This document shows positions 60,943-64,000 of a stretch of DNA of 64,000 nt, piece by piece (positions within the stretch are counted from its first letter, which is position 1; each line of letters begins with the position of its first letter). A program made the translations under genes and the position numbers. Origin of the DNA: Lachnospiraceae bacterium (GTDB taxonomy: Bacteria > Bacillota > Clostridia > Lachnospirales > Lachnospiraceae); assembly GCA_025758065.1 (NCBI GenBank), contig CP107199.1:186001-250000 (forward strand), given 5' to 3'. A model generated the notes under the pieces. It had not been told where the DNA came from and did not search any database. It was given only the letters and a program-made list of their open reading frames with translations.

Positions 60943-62415
60943 CTACCTTATAATTTTCCAATTTGCTTTTCGTTTTGTTCCGCCCTGTACCAATCTACCT
61001 TTTTCCTGTAAAGAAGCGAACATTCGAGAAACCGTTCTTTTCGATATACCCATTTTTTCTGCATAGTAAGCCTGTGTTGCAGACGGATTCTTCTCTATAA
61101 TCTGCAACAATTTTTCTATCTGCGTCTGTTCCTTATTAAGCGGCACTTCAGCGCCATTAGTGCCATCATCAGCGCCACATTTAACGCCATTAGCGCCATT
61201 TTTAGTGTCATTGGCGTTAATTATGGCGTTATTGGTATCAACCTGACCTCGATAAATATTGATACGCAAATCAACTTCGCCACCAATAAACTCCGGCTCC
61301 TGCAGTCCGGCAGCTTTTACTTTATCAATAATTCTCGGAATGCCGCTTCCCCAATGCTCAATCAGGTTCATATAGGCAAACGCATGGGCAAGGGCTTCAT
61401 TTCTGATTTTGGAATAGCCTTCTTTCATACGCTCCATCGTTTGTCCCATTGGCAGCTTTCCTGGAGAAGTAATTTCCAATCGGTTGTCATATACCGCTAC
61501 CTGTATCGTACCATGATCCAGATAACTACGATGTACCATAGCATTTATAATCAACTCACGAATGGCATCCGGTGGAATCTCATAAACATCCTGGCGATAA
61601 ATTCCCACAATTGTAGCACCCAGATGAATATTTCTCAAAACAAACTGAAACGCTTCGTCTATCTGTTCCCAAAGCGGACCGGTATATTCTCTACGATCAA
61701 CAAATACCGCTTTCGTTGTCCCTTTGAACACGCCACATTGCGTTGCAACATGAAGTCCACCGTTGCCTGTTAAAATAGCAAAAGCATTGGACGGATAATC
61801 TTTTCCATCACGCTCAATCAAAATCCCCCAGGAGCGCAACTGCTGTCTGCCTACATCTTTAATCGATGCTTTCTGTTCCTCTGTACGGGCATTTTTGACA
61901 GCCTGCTCTTTCATAGCTTTGCAAAGGGCATCAATATCTTCATCTGTAACATTTAACCCAGTACATAAAGCCTGATCGTAGTAACGATTACTGCCCTCAA
62001 ACAACAATTCTTTTATCATATACTCGTCGGCAAGGCGGGTAGTTCCGGCAACACGGACATATACACCGCCATCTCTACCAAGGGCTTTGATATAATACGG
62101 GCGCTGTCTGCCCTCAGAAACCTCTACCACAATGACAGTCTTACCATCAACCGTCTGTAAAGTGATATCCGGGATAATTGCTGGTTCACAGCTGTCTGAT
62201 ACAGCATTGGCAATGGCATCCATTTTCTTGAACACATCTTCCTTGTCAAAGCCAATAACCTCTCTGGTTTTATCGGCAATTCCGAAAATGATTTTTCCTC
62301 CGGTTCCATTTGCAAAGGCAACCACAGACTTCATATATTTGATGCTTTTCTCCGGCAGGTTCTCTTTGAACTCCACATTCTTCGATTCTCCTGCAAGAAT
62401 TTCTTCTATAGTCAT
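60943..62415 (-). CDS. AlbA_2 (Schlafen-like) ATP-binding protein with C-terminal winged helix, within the BREX operon
   Basis: A 490-aa protein with an AlbA_2 nucleic-acid-binding domain (about residues 1-120: ESKNVEFKENLPEKS, VVAFANGTGGKIIFGIADK), an ATP-binding HATPase_c_4-type domain (about 270-370: AIRELIINAMVHRSYLDHG, EHWGSGIPRIIDKVK), a low-complexity linker of Asn/Gly/Ala repeats (NGANGVKCGADDGTNGAEV) and a winged-helix tail (TQAYYAEKMGISKRTVSRMFASLQEKGRLV). Such proteins are annotated as putative transcriptional regulators or helicase-like. Its place directly before pglZ suggests BREX regulation or an accessory effector. Confidence 0.85.
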   Translation of the reverse strand: MTIEEILAGESKNVEFKENLPEKSIKYMKSVVAFANGTGGKIIFGIADKTREVIGFDKEDVFKKMDAIANAVSDSCEPAIIPDITLQTVDGKTVIVVEVSEGRQRPYYIKALGRDGGVYVRVAGTTRLADEYMIKELLFEGSNRYYDQALCTGLNVTDEDIDALCKAMKEQAVKNARTEEQKASIKDVGRQQLRSWGILIERDGKDYPSNAFAILTGNGGLHVATQCGVFKGTTKAVFVDRREYTGPLWEQIDEAFQFVLRNIHLGATIVGIYRQDVYEIPPDAIRELIINAMVHRSYLDHGTIQVAVYDNRLEITSPGKLPMGQTMERMKEGYSKIRNEALAHAFAYMNLIEHWGSGIPRIIDKVKAAGLQEPEFIGGEVDLRINIYRGQVDTNNAIINANDTKNGANGVKCGADDGTNGAEVPLNKEQTQIEKLLQIIEKNPSATQAYYAEKMGISKRTVSRMFASLQEKGRLVQGGTKRKANWKIIR

Positions 62416-62564
62416 TGTAACACCTCGCTCTCTCTTTTTGCTACTCTATGTTTTGCAAATTGAATCACTACTATCTTCTCCAAATATAATTTCCAAAATA
62501 TTCCGATATGCCTCTATATTTTTCAAAAGAAATGGGCTGTTGCAATATTTTTATCTCATTTTCC

Positions 62565-63053
62565 CTATGTACACACGTTATCTAATATATTTAATATCTT
62601 AACAGCTGAATCAAAATATTTAATAACTGTATCAATAGAAACAGATATGCTGTCGCCATGAGCAAAATCGTTTCTTAATTGCACAAGGGAATTTAATTTA
62701 TCCTTTTCTCCACTTTGTTTTACCTGCTGATCAAATAACGTTTTCCATTCTGAAGAAATGTTCTGTAACATATTGCTCATATTTCCCGTGTTAGGATTAC
62801 ACGAACTATCAATAATTGCTTTTTCAAGATACCCTTTTGCTTTTTCATTTGCACCAACGCTCAAGTAATTATAAATCATTTTTTTGAAAATGACTTCAAC
62901 TGCCCCACTTGCTTTAACAACAGCATAAGAAATCAAATATCTTGTTTTAGAATCAAATTGATTTCCAGCATTAATCCATTTACGAATACTATCAAGTTCT
63001 GCTCTTGTATCCTCTATCATTTGTATAAATTCACCATTCATAAGTAACTCCAT
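62565..63053 (-). CDS. HEPN domain protein (MAE_28990/MAE_18760-like)
   Basis: A 162-aa protein with the HEPN active-site motif RNDFAHG (Arg127, His132, Rx4H), the signature of metal-independent RNases used in defence and toxin systems. The remainder is alpha-helical (IRKWINAGNQFDSKTRYLISYAVVKASGAVEVIFKKMIYNYL) and fits the MAE_28990/MAE_18760 HEPN-like group. It overlaps the DUF262 gene by 23 bases, so the two are made together. About 150 AT-rich bases without a gene separate it from the AlbA_2 gene. Nuclease action is inferred from the motif. Confidence 0.83.
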   Translation of the reverse strand: MELLMNGEFIQMIEDTRAELDSIRKWINAGNQFDSKTRYLISYAVVKASGAVEVIFKKMIYNYLSVGANEKAKGYLEKAIIDSSCNPNTGNMSNMLQNISSEWKTLFDQQVKQSGEKDKLNSLVQLRNDFAHGDSISVSIDTVIKYFDSAVKILNILDNVCT

Positions 63054-64000
63054 ACAGGAACTCTGCTGCTATTTGAATACGTGTTTTAATATTTTCAATA
63101 TTAGTAGTTCTACTACTGGATGCTCGATGAAACTCTTCATTTTTCAATAATCTCTTATATTTTTCCAAATAATTTTCTTCCGTGAATTTATATTCTGTTT
63201 TAATTGCATATGATGTGGCAACAGATATAGCATCAAAAATCGCAGGATTTATTTTGCTTGCAAAGTTTTCGGATTCTTTTTTTAAATTTTTAAATGCGTT
63301 TTTCCCTAATAATTCATACACTTTATCTATCATTGTGATAAAATCTTGTTTCATATTAAGAATATCTTCTTCTGTTGAATTCGTCTTATCACCCATATAC
63401 TGATTAAGATACTTAGCTAAATTTATTTGCTTTAATTGTCCCTCATTTCTAATGTGTAAATCTCTCATAGCAAAATATCTTAAAATCAATTCCAAGTCCG
63501 CCATTCTGGAATCTTCTACATTTAATCCTAATATCTTTCGCCATGAATCATGTTTATTTAATTCAAAAAGCAAGTCATTACATTTTCCCTGATATACACA
63601 ATTTCGTATTTCTTGTGCTTTTAATGTTCGTCCGCCTGTATTAATTCTTTCAAAAATTTGAAACATACCCGTATCATTTCTAGGATGTTTTTGTTCAAAA
63701 ATAATCGCATGGATAGTGCTACTACGTATTCGTCTCTTTTCTTCAGTATCAAGTTCAGCAAAAGCTTTTCCTCTCCATCTGGCATTTATATTTTCAGTAT
63801 TAGATAATTTAAATATTTTCCCATCTCCAGAAAAAACTCCTTTTACATAATCATGTACTGTCATAATTCGCTGGAATCCATCTATTATTAGCATTGTTTC
63901 ATCTTGTTCTTTAGCAAAAAACACACTTGGTACAGGTAATCCTAGTAATATGGAATCAATAAATCTACTGGCTTCTGTCCTTGTCCAAACATACTTTCTC
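63031..64000 (-). CDS. DUF262 (GmrSD/ParB-like) domain protein, 5' end beyond the window
   Basis: More than 320 codons are visible; the frame is open through the right edge (YVWTRTEASRFIDSILLGLPVPSVFFAKE), so the start is outside. DUF262 hallmarks are the leading WTRTEASRFIDSILLGLP and the NTPase/ParB-like motif IDGFQRIMTV (usually DGQQR), then MFQIFERINTGGRTLKAQEIRNCVYQG. No DUF1524 HNH domain follows, so it is not a complete GmrSD or BrxU nuclease; the nuclease role may be taken by the overlapping HEPN gene. DUF262-HEPN gene pairs occur in defence islands. Confidence 0.88.
   Translation of the reverse strand, partial: RKYVWTRTEASRFIDSILLGLPVPSVFFAKEQDETMLIIDGFQRIMTVHDYVKGVFSGDGKIFKLSNTENINARWRGKAFAELDTEEKRRIRSSTIHAIIFEQKHPRNDTGMFQIFERINTGGRTLKAQEIRNCVYQGKCNDLLFELNKHDSWRKILGLNVEDSRMADLELILRYFAMRDLHIRNEGQLKQINLAKYLNQYMGDKTNSTEEDILNMKQDFITMIDKVYELLGKNAFKNLKKESENFASKINPAIFDAISVATSYAIKTEYKFTEENYLEKYKRLLKNEEFHRASSSRTTNIENIKTRIQIAAEFLYGVTYEW

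Noticed and set aside
63031..64000. Complete GmrSD/BrxU type IV restriction enzyme
   Set aside because: The visible protein ends without the DUF1524 HNH domain; only DUF262 is present.

Overview
The window looks like the chromosome of an anaerobic, gut-associated Clostridia, most likely Lachnospiraceae. This is inferred from the gene set: a YerC/TrpR-like regulator, fumarase plus NAD-malic enzyme, bile salt hydrolase, a double-cubane (2-hydroxyacyl-CoA dehydratase-like) protein with its activase, a collagen-like spore-surface-type protein, FeoAB, HrcA/CIRCE-controlled groESL and a Tn916-type integrase. Most genes are on the minus strand with strong AGGAGG-type ribosome binding sites. No rRNA, tRNA or CRISPR array was recognised.

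Layout. 1-5.7 kb: molybdenum cofactor synthesis and molybdate uptake (moeA-like, moaC, moaA, MOSC-MogA fusion, modA, modB cut by the window edge), with a YerC-type regulator upstream. 5.9-9.8 kb (+): fumC, malic enzyme, bile salt hydrolase. 10.3-14 kb: HAD phosphatase and an SsuABC-like uptake system. 14.2-19.1 kb: ABC exporter operon (ATPase, unknown 542-aa exported protein, two ABC-2 permeases). 19.5-23.1 kb: 2,3-diketogulonate reductase-like gene with a LacI regulator, and an orphan substrate-binding protein. 23.4-33.4 kb: rhodanese/TtcA-like enzyme, collagen-like protein, double-cubane protein pair with a nearby LysR gene, D-Ala-D-Ala carboxypeptidase, NUDIX, guaB, a small membrane protein. 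33.5-41.4 kb: feoAB, then a solute-binding protein, an extracellular sensor and a hybrid histidine kinase that look like one sensory unit, with sensor and kinase separated by a +1 frameshift. 41.4-47.7 kb: GntR regulator and a decaying sugar-acid operon in which only the IlvD-type dehydratase and the iron alcohol dehydrogenase are intact; an SDR, an enolase-family dehydratase and an IolB-like isomerase are broken in three different ways. 47.9-50.2 kb: groESL with CIRCE.

50.3-64 kb is an integrative island abutting the groESL promoter: integrase, excisionase, an XRE regulator and then a defence operon on the minus strand. In transcription order that operon is DUF262 protein (open at the right edge), HEPN protein, AlbA_2/ATPase/winged-helix protein, PglZ, BrxL, GajA-like OLD nuclease and a short GajB-like helicase. 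This is the distal half of a BREX type 1-like locus with a Gabija-like pair after brxL and a DUF262-HEPN module upstream; brxA, brxB, brxC and pglX are not in the window and would be expected beyond 64,000.

The most unusual signal outside genes is a set of dispersed, highly foldable repeats. Families A and B can each be drawn as a cloverleaf; two B copies show a compensatory change in the closing stem. Families C, D, E and F are other palindromic elements. They sit at gene ends, inside operons, in the groES leader, and one (D) coincides exactly with the truncation of the IolB-like gene.
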